A DNA stretch of 21,766 nucleotides from contig FR898223.1 of assembly GCA_000437375.1 (NCBI GenBank), forward strand, positions 1 to 21,766, written 5' to 3'. The stretch comes from Eubacterium sp. CAG:841. GTDB lineage: Bacteria; Bacillota; Clostridia; Oscillospirales; CAG-272. Each line of letters begins with the position of its first letter. Position 1 is the first letter of the stretch. This document shows positions 1 through 7,633 of the stretch, one piece after another. Under the pieces are notes generated by a model. The model was not told the origin of the DNA. It made no database searches and saw only the letters and a list, made by a program, of their open reading frames with translations. The position numbers and the translations under genes are program-made.

Positions 1-5
1 ACCGA

Positions 6-40
6 GCGGCTTCGTGCCGCGAGAATTCGAATCCCCTTTC
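6..40 (+). other. tRNA-like 3' fragment at window edge (uncertain)
   Basis: A perfect 5-bp hairpin (GCGGC/GCCGC, loop TTCGT, 6-20) is followed at once by TTCGAATCC (26-34). This looks like the long variable arm and T-loop of a class II (Ser/Leu-type) tRNA whose 5' part lies outside the window. The T stem is poor: GAGA opposite CCCC gives two A-C mismatches, and no CCA end is seen. It may be a decayed tRNA or a repeat derived from one. Confidence 0.2.
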
Positions 41-54
41 CATAGCCTGAACTA

Positions 55-78
55 ACACCTGTTGGTGTCCCTTTTCTT
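55..78 (+). terminator. Weak candidate terminator
   Basis: ACACC (55-59) and GGTGT (64-68) form a short stem with loop TGTT, followed by a broken T-run (TTTTCTT, 72-78). It lies just after the tRNA-like fragment and before the promoter of the membrane-protein gene. The stem is only 5 bp, so the call is weak. Confidence 0.3.
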
Positions 79-91
79 GTGGCGACAGACA

Positions 92-120
92 TTGCATTTT
101 CCTTGATTTTGTGTTATAAT
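92..120 (+). promoter_or_regulatory. Sigma-A-type promoter of small membrane protein gene
   Basis: The -35 TTGCAT (92-97) is followed by a 17-base spacer and a perfect -10 TATAAT (115-120). The gene starts at 152 with AAAGGAAG (135-142) as its ribosome binding site, so the leader is short. Confidence 0.7.
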
Positions 121-151
121 TAAATCACAAAATAAAAGGAAGTCGTAACGT

Positions 152-472
152 ATGGAGAAAAAGAGCAACTTAGCGGGAATTATTGCAATAGCATTGAGTT
201 CACTGTGCTTTATCGCCAATTTTTTGCTTTTCCTTCCCATTCTTTGCGAGAAGATAAAAATCGGTTTCGGATTCGGCACGCGCATTGAAATGCTCGGGCT
301 TACGGTATGGTCGGTAAATATTCTTACCGTTTCTTTTATTCTTGTAAGCGTAATTCTTGCAATCATTTCAGCCGTCGAAAGAGACGCAAAACGGAAAACA
401 GTGCTGAGCTTTTCGCTGATTGCGTTCACGATTGTTGAAATTTTTCTTTCTACCTTATTTATGTTCATATAG
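152..472 (+). CDS. Small three-helix membrane protein, unknown function
   Basis: I do not recognise this 106-residue protein. It has three strongly hydrophobic stretches, at about residues 8-31, 48-73 and 83-106, so it is predicted to be an integral membrane protein. Short basic segments lie before helix 1 (EKK) and between helices 2 and 3 (RDAKRK), and the third helix runs to the C-terminus. No catalytic motif is visible. The ATG at 152 is supported by AAAGGAAG about 10 bases upstream and a consensus-like promoter at 92-120. It is transcribed alone and converges with clpC across a shared terminator. Confidence 0.7.
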   Translation: MEKKSNLAGIIAIALSSLCFIANFLLFLPILCEKIKIGFGFGTRIEMLGLTVWSVNILTVSFILVSVILAIISAVERDAKRKTVLSFSLIAFTIVEIFLSTLFMFI

Positions 473-473
473 A

Positions 474-510
474 CAAAAACTCCGGTGCCGCAACGCCCCG
501 AAGTTTTTTG
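474..510. terminator. Bidirectional terminator between convergent genes
   Basis: AACTCCGG (478-485) pairs with CCGAAGTT (498-505), with one mismatch on the plus strand that becomes a G-U pair on the minus strand. T-runs flank it in both directions (504-509 on plus; the A-run 475-479 gives T5 on minus). It closes the membrane-protein gene (ends 472) and clpC (ends 521). Confidence 0.65.
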
Positions 511-520
511 TTTCAAAAAA

Positions 521-2932
521 CTATTTCTTTTCAAATTTCATCTTCCCTCCGTCCGCGCGGACAAAAATCACAGCAGGAGCGCAAAGCCTGCCGCAAACTA
601 TCTCTTCGGACAGCGCATCCTCAATAAGTCTTGTCACCGCGCGGCGAAGCGGTCTTGCACCGTAGATGTCGCTCTTGCCTTCGCTTGCTATAAGCTTTAC
701 GGCACTTTCGTCAAACGAAAGTGTTATGCCGATACCTGCAGCTCTCTCCGCCGCCTTTGAAAGCAGTCTGCGCGCGATCTCCTCCGTGTCCTTTTCGGAA
801 AGGCGCGAAAAAACTATTATTTCATCCACACGGTTGAGAAATTCTGCCCTGAATACGGCTCGGAGTGCACCCGTCACGGTGTTTTTTCCCCGATCTCCAG
901 CATTTTCGGCTGATACAAAGCCTGCAGTTTTTCTCTCTTCTGATGCTCCGAGATTCGATGTCATTATAATAACGACATTACGGAAATCCGCGCGTCGTCC
1001 GTGCGAATCCGTAAGCCTCCCATCCTCAAGTATCTGCAAAAGCAGATCAAAAACGTCCGGATGGGCTTTTTCTATTTCGTCAAAAAGCAAAATGCTGTAG
1101 GGTTTTCGGCGCACACATTCGGTAAGCGTTCCTCCGTCGTCGTAGCCGACGTATCCGGGAGGAGAGCCGATAAGCTTTGCCACGCTGTGCTTTTCCATAT
1201 ATTCCGACATATCAAACCTCAAAAGCGCCTGTTCGGAACCGAAAAGCGCTTCCGCAAGTGCTTTTGCAAGCTCGGTTTTACCTACTCCCGTAGGACCTGT
1301 AAAAATCAGCGAGCATATCGGTCTGTCCGGATTTGAAAGTCCCGTCCTGCCGCGTCTGACCGCACGGCAAAGCGACTCAACCGCCTCGCGCTGACCGACA
1401 ACGCGTTTTTCTATTTCATCTTCAAGCCGTGCCAACCTTTGTGCGTCGTCTTCAAGCATCCGCTGCACGGGAATATTTGTCCACGCCCACAATATTTCCG
1501 CTATGTCGTCCTCAGTGACCTGCGGCGGCGACGAAAGACGACGTGCCTCGTTTTCACGACGCATGCAGGAAAGCTCCTCACGTTTCGATACTATTTCACT
1601 GCGCAGCTCTGCGGCAAATGAAAAATCCCTGTCCATAACCGCACACTCACGCCGCATACAAAGTCCGCGCACTTCGTTTTCAAGCTCTTTCTGCCTTTGC
1701 GGCGGCTCGGACGAAGTTATGCTTTTTTTGGATGAAGCCTCGTCTATAAGATCTATCGCTTTGTCGGGCAGAAACCTATCCGGCAGATATCTTTTTGAAA
1801 GCTTTACCGCAGCCTTTATCGCTCCGTCGGTTATCGTCACTCTGTGATGTGCCTGATACTGCGGACGGAGCGAACGCAGGATTTCTTCCGTCTTTTCTTC
1901 GTCGGGCTCGTCGACAAGCACAGGCTGAAACCGCCTTTCAAGCGCAGGATCTTTCTCTATGTGCTTTCGGTATTCCTGCGACGTTGTCGCGCCTATCACC
2001 CTAAGTTCCCCTCTTGCAAGCAAAGGCTTTAAGATATTTGCCGCGTCCACAGCGCCCTCCGCCGCGCCCGCTCCGACTATCGTGTGAAGTTCATCTATAA
2101 AAAGTATGGTATTGCGGTTTTTCATAACCTCGTCGGTAAGACGTTTGAGCCGCTCCTCAAATTCGCCTCTGTATTTCGCTCCGGCTATCATCGCACCTAT
2201 GTCAACCGAAAGCACCGTTTTTCCGAGCAGATTTTCCGGCACTTCGCCCGATACTATCCGCTGACAAAGCCCTTCGACAACAGCCGTTTTTCCGACGCCC
2301 GGTTCACCTACAAGGCACGGATTGTTCTTCGTCTTACGACCGAGTATTCTTATTACGCGTTCGGTCTCCGTATCCCTGCCGACAACCGCGGGTAGCTTTC
2401 CCTTTCGCGCCGCCTCCGTAAGATCCGCACCGAAAAGAGGTGCGCTGTTCTCCTGCTCCTGCCCGTATCTTCCTTTTCCCTCTCTGGGTTTCGTCTCCGC
2501 ACCTGTTTCCGAAAAAAACGTCATTATATCATTCTGAATCTCGCCGACGCCGGCGCTCTGGGCTATTATAAGCCTTACCGCCGCCGATTCCCTTTCCCGC
2601 AGAAGCGCAAGAAGCAAATGTTCTGTTCCCACCTTTCCGTCCCTGCCCTTTGCCGCTTCTTTTGCGGCTGCTTCTATCACAGTGCGAAGTCCGGGCGTCA
2701 TGTCACGGATTCCGGGCGAAACGTCGCACGGCGCACCTTCTCCGGCAAGCGCTTTCGTCTGCGCATAGGTTATATCGTGAACGCGAAGTATGTTCGCAGC
2801 GACACAGCTTCCGTCATATAAAAGTCCGAGCAGCAGATGTTCCGTCCCTACATATGCCCGGCAAAGTTCGGCAGCTTCCTCCTCCGCCCGTGTAAGAGCG
2901 GATTCCGCCGCTTCGGTAAGTCCCTTCTGCAT
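521..2932 (-). CDS. clpC: ClpC, AAA+ unfoldase of the Clp protease
   Basis: ClpC is a hexameric cytosolic unfoldase that feeds proteins to ClpP. The 803 residues (from the ATG at 2932) show two Clp_N repeats (each with GTEHLLL, near residues 29 and 102), a first AAA+ domain with Walker A GEPGVGKT (about 209-216) and Walker B ILFIDE (276-281), a short middle domain of about 50 residues (416-465) resembling ClpC rather than the long ClpB coil, and a second AAA+ domain with GPTGVGKT (546-553) and ILLFDE (614-619). A TAGF segment near 670 sits where ClpC carries its ClpP-docking loop. A GTG at 2941 is in frame, but AAGGGGTGA then ends 6 bases before the ATG at 2932 and matches a ribosome site, so ATG is preferred. 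No ctsR, mcsA or mcsB lies beside it. Confidence 0.93.
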   Translation of the reverse strand: MQKGLTEAAESALTRAEEEAAELCRAYVGTEHLLLGLLYDGSCVAANILRVHDITYAQTKALAGEGAPCDVSPGIRDMTPGLRTVIEAAAKEAAKGRDGKVGTEHLLLALLRERESAAVRLIIAQSAGVGEIQNDIMTFFSETGAETKPREGKGRYGQEQENSAPLFGADLTEAARKGKLPAVVGRDTETERVIRILGRKTKNNPCLVGEPGVGKTAVVEGLCQRIVSGEVPENLLGKTVLSVDIGAMIAGAKYRGEFEERLKRLTDEVMKNRNTILFIDELHTIVGAGAAEGAVDAANILKPLLARGELRVIGATTSQEYRKHIEKDPALERRFQPVLVDEPDEEKTEEILRSLRPQYQAHHRVTITDGAIKAAVKLSKRYLPDRFLPDKAIDLIDEASSKKSITSSEPPQRQKELENEVRGLCMRRECAVMDRDFSFAAELRSEIVSKREELSCMRRENEARRLSSPPQVTEDDIAEILWAWTNIPVQRMLEDDAQRLARLEDEIEKRVVGQREAVESLCRAVRRGRTGLSNPDRPICSLIFTGPTGVGKTELAKALAEALFGSEQALLRFDMSEYMEKHSVAKLIGSPPGYVGYDDGGTLTECVRRKPYSILLFDEIEKAHPDVFDLLLQILEDGRLTDSHGRRADFRNVVIIMTSNLGASEERKTAGFVSAENAGDRGKNTVTGALRAVFRAEFLNRVDEIIVFSRLSEKDTEEIARRLLSKAAERAAGIGITLSFDESAVKLIASEGKSDIYGARPLRRAVTRLIEDALSEEIVCGRLCAPAVIFVRADGGKMKFEKK

Positions 2933-2963
2933 ATAAGTCACCCCTTGTTTATTCCTTTATGAG

Positions 2964-2994
2964 ATTATATTCCCGTAATTTCGGTTTTACCCAA
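2964..2994 (-). promoter_or_regulatory. Candidate clpC promoter
   Basis: On the minus strand a perfect TATAAT (2964-2969) lies about 32 bases before the clpC start. The best -35 is a poor TTGGGT (2989-2994) with a 19-base spacer, so activation or another sigma factor is possible. I see no CtsR-type direct repeat or CIRCE inverted repeat here. Confidence 0.4.
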
Positions 2995-3082
2995 AAAAGC
3001 GAAAAATCACGGGGTCATGTGCTTATTTTATTTTTTATACTTATGTATAATAAAATGTTTTTCTCTTTTTTCGGCAAAGAAC

Positions 3083-3111
3083 TTGTCACAAAAGGATTTT
3101 TGTTGTAGAAT
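3083..3111 (+). promoter_or_regulatory. Sigma-A-type promoter of comM
   Basis: TTGTCA (3083-3088), a 17-base spacer and TAGAAT (3106-3111) lie upstream of comM. The ribosome site AAAGGAG is at 3126-3132. The 210-base gap between the divergent clpC and comM starts thus holds one promoter for each direction and nothing else I recognise. Confidence 0.65.
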
Positions 3112-3142
3112 ATAGTAAAATGTGTAAAGGAGCTTTTTTACA

Positions 3143-4681
3143 ATGCTTTCAAAGGTTTTCAGCGCAGGGCTTACAGGCATAGACGGATACATAGTTACGG
3201 TCGAATGTGACGCACAAAACCGCCTTCCGGATTTTGAAATAGTGGGACTTCCCGACGCGGCAATAAAAGAGGCAAAGGAAAGAATACGCGCGGCGTTTAT
3301 CAACAGCGGATTTTTCTTTCCGGACGCGGATATAACGCTAAATCTTGCCCCTGCGGACAAGAAAAAGGAAGGCTCGGCATACGACCTTGCGATGCTCCTT
3401 TCAATAATGAAATGCACGGGAGAGCTTGGCGAAACCGATATATCGGACGCATGCTTTTCGGGCGAGCTTTCCCTTTCCGGAGAAGTACGTCCCGTATGCG
3501 GCGCGCTTTCCATGTGTATAGCCGCGCGTGACGCAAAGCTCAGACGTTTTTTCGTCGCCGCAGAAAATGCGGGAGAAGCGGCGGTGGTCGATAATATAGA
3601 AGTATATCCCGTAAAGGATGTACGTTCGCTCGTCGCGCATCTTACAGGCGGAGAAAAAATTGCTCCGATTCACTATGACGGCACAGTATTTGCTTCAAAA
3701 CATCACTATGACGGACTTGATTTTGCCGATGTCAAAGGTCAGGAGCAGGCAAAGCGCGCACTTGAAATTGCGTGTGCCGGCGGTCACAACGTGCTTCTGA
3801 TAGGTCCTCCCGGAACGGGAAAAAGTATGCTGGCAAAGCGCATACCTACAATCCTTCCCGATATGACGTTTGAAGAATCGATAGAAACGACAAAAATACA
3901 TTCCGTCGCGGGAACGCTTCCGAGCGGAGTCTCGCTTATGACCGAGCGCCCGTTCCGTTCGCCGCATCATACAATGTCGAGCGCGGGACTCGCCGGCGGA
4001 GGGAGAATCCCTATGCCGGGTGAAATATCGCTTGCACACAACGGGGTGCTTTTCCTTGATGAGCTTCCCGAATTTTCACGCGATTCTATGGAGGTATTGC
4101 GTCAGCCGCTTGAGGACAGGCGCGTTACAATAACCCGTGTAAGCGGCAAGCTTACCTTCCCTTCTGATTTTATGCTCGTCTGCGCAATGAATCCATGCAA
4201 GTGCGGATATTACGGTCATCCCACAAAACCCTGCACCTGCTCGCAGTCGGATATAAAAAAGTATCTTGCAAAAATAAGCGGCCCTCTGCTTGACAGAATT
4301 GACATTCAGGTTGAAATGCCGTCGCTTTCATACGACGAAGTTTCCGAAAGCTCTGCGCCCACCGTAACGTCGGCAATGATAGCCGAAAGGGTAAATCGCG
4401 CCCGTGCTTTTGCCGCAAAGCGTGCGGAAGGAGAAAAAAATCTGTTCTGCAACGCGCAGCTCACCCCCGCACAGATAAGAAAGTTTTGCGTAATGGACGA
4501 GCCTGCAAAGGAGCTTCTCAAAAGAGCGTTTGACCGTCTCGGACTTTCGGCAAGAGGTTATGACAGGATTCTCCGTGTGGCGCGTACCGTCGCCGACCTC
4601 GCGGAAAGCGATATCATCCGTGCGCCGCACATTGCCGAAGCCATACAGTTCCGCAGTCTGGACAGAAAATACTGGAGCTGA
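3143..4681 (+). CDS. comM: ComM/YifB-family AAA+ ATPase (Mg-chelatase-like)
   Basis: This family of hexameric ATPases has a Lon-like N-terminal domain; ComM of Vibrio cholerae is a branch-migration helicase in natural transformation, while the Firmicutes role is less clear. The 512-residue protein is full length. Visible are the N-terminal domain (residues 1-170), Walker A GPPGTGKS (221-228), the conserved FRSPHHTMSSAGLAGGG block (271-287), Walker B VLFLDE (302-307), four cysteines in CKCGYYGHPTKPCTC (C352, C354, C364, C366) that could bind zinc, and an arginine-finger region GPLLDRIDI (380-388). It has its own promoter, ribosome site 10 bases upstream, and no operon partner. Confidence 0.92.
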   Translation: MLSKVFSAGLTGIDGYIVTVECDAQNRLPDFEIVGLPDAAIKEAKERIRAAFINSGFFFPDADITLNLAPADKKKEGSAYDLAMLLSIMKCTGELGETDISDACFSGELSLSGEVRPVCGALSMCIAARDAKLRRFFVAAENAGEAAVVDNIEVYPVKDVRSLVAHLTGGEKIAPIHYDGTVFASKHHYDGLDFADVKGQEQAKRALEIACAGGHNVLLIGPPGTGKSMLAKRIPTILPDMTFEESIETTKIHSVAGTLPSGVSLMTERPFRSPHHTMSSAGLAGGGRIPMPGEISLAHNGVLFLDELPEFSRDSMEVLRQPLEDRRVTITRVSGKLTFPSDFMLVCAMNPCKCGYYGHPTKPCTCSQSDIKKYLAKISGPLLDRIDIQVEMPSLSYDEVSESSAPTVTSAMIAERVNRARAFAAKRAEGEKNLFCNAQLTPAQIRKFCVMDEPAKELLKRAFDRLGLSARGYDRILRVARTVADLAESDIIRAPHIAEAIQFRSLDRKYWS

Positions 4682-4709
4682 CCTACTTTTCTTTGAAAAG
4701 AAAAGTAGG
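4682..4709. repeat. Perfect 12-bp inverted repeat (hairpin) after comM
   Basis: CCTACTTTTCTT (4682-4693) and AAGAAAAGTAGG (4698-4709) are exact inverted copies around a TGAA loop, starting one base after the comM stop. No T-run follows; instead GCAAAAGAAACTT follows (4710-4722). I recall similar hairpin-plus-tail units recurring in clostridial genomes, so it may be a dispersed palindromic repeat. There is no second copy in this window. Confidence 0.6.
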
Positions 4710-4753
4710 CAAAAGAAACTTCGGTTATTGATTTGTATAAACGTTATAAAAAG

Positions 4754-4786
4754 AAAACAGAGGTGATTTTTCATCTCTGTTTTTTG
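4754..4786 (+). terminator. Rho-independent terminator of comM
   Basis: AACAGAGGTGA (4756-4766) pairs with TCATCTCTGTT (4771-4781), 11 bp with one G-U, loop TTTT, followed by a T-run to 4785. It insulates comM from the promoter of the next gene pair. Confidence 0.8.
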
Positions 4787-4791
4787 CTTTT

Positions 4792-4852
4792 AGAATTATT
4801 TTTGAGAATTTCTAAGAATTTTTAAGAATTCTATTGACAAATCGCAAGAATT
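4792..4852. repeat. Five AGAATT repeats spanning a promoter
   Basis: AGAATT occurs at 4792-4797, 4805-4810, 4815-4820, 4825-4830 and 4847-4852. The middle three are exactly 10 bases apart, one helical turn, directly before the -35 box, and the fifth lies in the promoter spacer. They could be an UP-element-like curved tract or repressor sites. The region is A/T-rich, so some copies may be chance. Confidence 0.55.
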
Positions 4853-4862
4853 ATGCTATAGT
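4834..4862 (+). promoter_or_regulatory. Near-consensus promoter with extended -10
   Basis: TTGACA (4834-4839, perfect -35), 17-base spacer, TATAGT (4857-4862) preceded by TGC, an extended -10. This is the closest match to consensus in the window and drives the two small genes that follow. Confidence 0.85.
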
Positions 4863-4887
4863 TCAAACGAAAGGAGGGCGCAAGCCT

Positions 4888-5253
4888 ATGAATTATGACA
4901 GAATAATACTTGAAATGCTTGGAAGAATTCAAACATTGGAGGAAGAAATGAAAATACTTAAAAACAGCAAAGAGAACTTTGAAGAACGTTGCGATGGCAT
5001 CAATTTGCCATCAACTAAAGGACAGACGGAAATGGCAAGACAATACATTCAGAAGCTTAAAGCAGATGCCAAAGAGCGCGGGCTTGACAGCATCGTTTTG
5101 GTTGCAAGCGACATACACAAAAGTCTTAACCTTAAAAACAGAATGCCTATTATTTGCAATGCAATGAAGCAATGTATGGGCGATTATGACGAAATAACAC
5201 ACGAAACTCCCAGCGGTTACTCCTCGACATTTTCGGTAAAATATTACCTTTGA
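4888..5253 (+). CDS. Small protein with N-terminal coil and basic C-terminal domain, unknown function
   Basis: The 121-residue protein has no function I can name. Residues 5-35 are a heptad-like helix (ILEMLGRIQTLEEEMKIL), suggesting oligomerisation. From about residue 50 a compact domain follows with helices and a turn (SDIHKSLNLKNRMPIICNAM) and a final beta-hairpin-like end (SGYSSTFSVKYYL). This order resembles a winged helix, and I recall similar hypothetical proteins in clostridial genomes; both points are weak. The ATG at 4888 is chosen over an earlier in-frame codon at 4834 because AAAGGAGGG (4870-4878) sits 9 bases upstream and the promoter lies at 4834-4862. It is the first gene of a two-gene unit in A/T-rich surroundings. 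Confidence 0.75.
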   Translation: MNYDRIILEMLGRIQTLEEEMKILKNSKENFEERCDGINLPSTKGQTEMARQYIQKLKADAKERGLDSIVLVASDIHKSLNLKNRMPIICNAMKQCMGDYDEITHETPSGYSSTFSVKYYL

Positions 5254-5297
5254 TAGTCGAAAATAAACATATTAGATAACTTGGAGGCATTCAAGAA

Positions 5298-5519
5298 TTG
5301 ATATCGACACGTGGTGAAAAATTCAAAATGAAACAAGAAGAAGCTCGGCGACGAAAAGCTGAGCAAGAACGCGAAGCCGAAGAGGCTCGCAAGAAACTAA
5401 ACTGGCTGAATGTTACAACAAGTGCGTTATCGCAATTTATATTCGGCAATATTGAACTTGAACGAATGGGCGAACATTTCAATCGTTCGGTTACAAGCGC
5501 AATTAAGAAAAGAAAATAA
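5298..5519 (+). CDS. Small charged coiled-coil protein, unknown function
   Basis: This 73-residue protein is not recognised. Residues 7-33 are a very charged helix rich in Glu, Arg and Lys, followed by a more hydrophobic stretch (LNVTTSALSQFIFGNIELERMG) and a basic C-terminus (AIKKRK). The likely start is TTG at 5298, 10 bases after GGAGG (5283-5287); an ATG at 5328 is an alternative that would remove the first ten residues. It follows the previous gene after 44 bases with no terminator between them, so the two are probably co-transcribed. Confidence 0.6.
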   Translation: MISTRGEKFKMKQEEARRRKAEQEREAEEARKKLNWLNVTTSALSQFIFGNIELERMGEHFNRSVTSAIKKRK

Positions 5520-5589
5520 AACCGATTATAATCGCGGTTTGTGCGATTGCTAATGCATCAATAGACAACGGCAAATACTCCCGCAAACA

Positions 5590-5618
5590 AAAAAATCCGC
5601 CTGGCAGGCGGATTTTTT
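5590..5618. terminator. Bidirectional terminator
   Basis: AAAAAATCCGCC (5590-5601) and GGCGGATTTTTT (5607-5618) form a perfect 12-bp stem with loop TGGCA, giving a U-run in both directions. It separates the convergent small-gene unit and the dnaD-dnaC unit. Between 5520 and 5589 the only other structure is the palindrome CGATTATAATCG (5523-5534). Confidence 0.85.
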
Positions 5619-5638
5619 GTTTTATACATCAGTATTAT

Positions 5639-6619
5639 TTATCTTCTCAGCTTCTGACTTCTTATGTCGTTGCCCTCAAAAACGCAGATTCCGAATTCAC
5701 CGAGCAGTCGCGAGGTTATGCGTTCCGAATATCTTTCAAGCAATTCGTTTTTACCAACGTTCGTGCTGATTATCATACTCTTTTCGGACACAAGCCGTGC
5801 ATTGAGTAAATTATAAAGACACGCAACTGTAAATTGACTCGGCATCTCTGTGCCGAGATCGTCTATTATAAGAAGATCGCAATTAAAATATCTTGACGTG
5901 TCGGGGATAACCGCGTCATAGCGCGAAAATTTCTCTTTTTCAAAATCGGAGAAAATGTTCTGTGCGCTTTCATAAACGACCTCATATCCCTTTGCTATAA
6001 CTTCCTTTGCTATCGCCGACGAAAGATGCGTCTTACCAAGTCCCGTTTTACCGATAAAAAGCAGATTGTGCATTTTACCGTCAAAGCTGTCGGTATATGC
6101 GCGGCATATGCGAAGCACGGCTTCCATTGTTTCACGCGATGAACCCGAATAGAAGCTAAGATCAAAAGTGTCAAAATTCTGTTTTTCAACAAGCTTTTTC
6201 ACGCCCGAATACTCAAGTCCCACGTCCGTGAGAGCTTTTTTCAGGCAGCAGCACATATTTCCGTCTTCGGTATAGCCGCGATCGCAACAAAGTCCGCAAT
6301 CATAGTGAACATCGTCATAATCGGCAGGATATCCCTTTGAAGCAAGCAGACTTGCACGGACGGAAAGCAGGGTTTCGTTATCCTTTCTGAGCTTTGCGAT
6401 CTTTTCATCAAGTCCGTCTTTACCGTCGAGCGCGGCGCGAAGGATCTTTAAGCCCGTTTCCGAAAGCGCGTCGTCTATGCGCGCAATATCGGGGAATTTT
6501 TCGTCAAGCTCGCGACGTTTCTCCTCCGCTTTCTGCTGTGCGAGCAGATTTTTTGAGCGATATTCTCGTATTATGTTTCTGCGGGTTTCTTCGTAAGTCA
6601 TCTCGTCGTCTCTTTTCAT
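5639..6619 (-). CDS. dnaC: DnaC/DnaI-like helicase loader ATPase
   Basis: This AAA+ protein probably loads the replicative helicase, as DnaI does in Bacillus. The 326 residues contain a charged N-terminal coil (about 10-45), a cysteine cluster at C108, C111, C112, C123, C124 and C125 likely to bind zinc as in the DnaI N-domain, Walker A GKTGLGKT (190-197), Walker B LLIIDD (249-254), sensor-1 MIISTN (282-287) and an arginine-finger helix ERITSRLL (299-306). The first ATG (6619) overlaps the stop of the upstream dnaD-like gene in ATGA, indicating translational coupling. A second ATG six codons later (6601) is possible but less attractive. IstB-like transposition ATPases share the fold, but the neighbour favours a primosome role. 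Confidence 0.85.
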   Translation of the reverse strand: MKRDDEMTYEETRRNIIREYRSKNLLAQQKAEEKRRELDEKFPDIARIDDALSETGLKILRAALDGKDGLDEKIAKLRKDNETLLSVRASLLASKGYPADYDDVHYDCGLCCDRGYTEDGNMCCCLKKALTDVGLEYSGVKKLVEKQNFDTFDLSFYSGSSRETMEAVLRICRAYTDSFDGKMHNLLFIGKTGLGKTHLSSAIAKEVIAKGYEVVYESAQNIFSDFEKEKFSRYDAVIPDTSRYFNCDLLIIDDLGTEMPSQFTVACLYNLLNARLVSEKSMIISTNVGKNELLERYSERITSRLLGEFGICVFEGNDIRSQKLRR

Positions 6620-7560
6620 TTATTTTCGCTTTCTGCCTTGCCGCGCATAACGGCAAGATCAAAAAATTCTCCCAGATCAAAGCTCGGAGCTTCGGCAGTT
6701 TTTCCGCCTTTCCCTTTTCCGGAGGAAATGAAACTCTTCTGTTTTGCCTCCTCAACGGTCTTTACACCTGCGTCGTGCCAATTTTTCAGTATCTTGTTTT
6801 CATAAGACATCTTGGGGAAATTGATGTTTTTCATCATTTCCTCATATCCGGCTTCGACAAGCTCGGCGCCTACGTCCCAATCTGAAGTCCACACGCGCAG
6901 ATATTCTTTTTCCGTTGCGGTAAGGGCTCTATCTCCCATTCCGTAAAGTCGGCGCACAACAAATTCAAGCTCGCCGCGACGGCTTTCGTCAATAAAATAT
7001 TTTTCAAGCTTTGCCGTACTGTCTATTCCGCGATCGAAAAGATTCAGTGCCGTTTTTTCAAAATATCGCACCGAATCATGTCCCTGCTTTTTACAGTAAG
7101 AGCAAAGTAAAAGTATGTATTCGCAGTCAAGGCGCAGATGATCGTAAAGATAAATGAACACGCTGTATTCCGCCGTTCCGAAAACCTTTCCGAATATCAT
7201 CTGACATTTTTCAACCGTCGTTTTCAGCATCGGATTTTCCGCGCAGATACGTTCAATCTCGGTACCGCTCATAGTATACGGCTTCGGTGTCGGAGCCTTC
7301 GCCGCAGCCGACTTTACAGGTACGCTCTGCTGCCCGTCTGCCGACGAGATTATTCCGGCTCCGCGCCAGAATGCTATTGATGCCGCAGCTTCAGCCTCGG
7401 TAATTCCGCATACGGAAGCCACGGAAGAAACGTTTTCGGCTGAGCCGTCCGTCAATGCCAGAATCACGGCAAGATCGTTTTTTCCGGCGCTTTTTATATA
7501 TTTTCTGACATCAGACGGAAGCGTCAGCACCGACGTTCCGTAATTGAATTCAACTTTCAT
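6616..7560 (-). CDS. dnaD: DnaD-like primosome protein
   Basis: DnaD-family proteins remodel DNA at the origin and help recruit the helicase loader in Firmicutes. The 314-residue protein has an N-terminal winged-helix-like region (1-75) with helices resembling those of DnaD, a Pro/Ala-rich linker (81-96), and two DnaD-type helical repeats at about 100-175 and 205-275. The second ends in the family's YxxxIxxxW signature, here YENKILKNW (253-261). The C-tail (278-314) is basic then acidic. The ATG at 7560 has GAAAGG upstream on the minus strand. Its stop overlaps the dnaC-like start by four bases. A cluster of DnaA boxes lies directly upstream, which fits control by the initiator. Confidence 0.85.
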   Translation of the reverse strand: MKVEFNYGTSVLTLPSDVRKYIKSAGKNDLAVILALTDGSAENVSSVASVCGITEAEAAASIAFWRGAGIISSADGQQSVPVKSAAAKAPTPKPYTMSGTEIERICAENPMLKTTVEKCQMIFGKVFGTAEYSVFIYLYDHLRLDCEYILLLCSYCKKQGHDSVRYFEKTALNLFDRGIDSTAKLEKYFIDESRRGELEFVVRRLYGMGDRALTATEKEYLRVWTSDWDVGAELVEAGYEEMMKNINFPKMSYENKILKNWHDAGVKTVEEAKQKSFISSGKGKGGKTAEAPSFDLGEFFDLAVMRGKAESENK

Positions 7561-7633
7561 TTTTTATGCGCCTTTCGGTCAATATTGTAAATTTCGTTTA
7601 CCTTCCCGAAAAAGAGTATATCGGTTTTTTGGG

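Noticed and set aside
2942..3142. CtsR or CIRCE operator before clpC
   Set aside because: No tandem GGTCAAA heptads and no TTAGCACTC/GAGTGCTAA inverted repeat are present.
5523..5534. CGATTATAATCG palindrome as a terminator
   Set aside because: No T-run of useful length follows, and a strong bidirectional terminator stands at 5590-5618.
5639..6619. IstB-type transposition helper as an alternative for the DnaC-like gene
   Set aside because: No transposase gene adjoins it, and it is translationally coupled to a DnaD-like gene, which fits a primosome loader.
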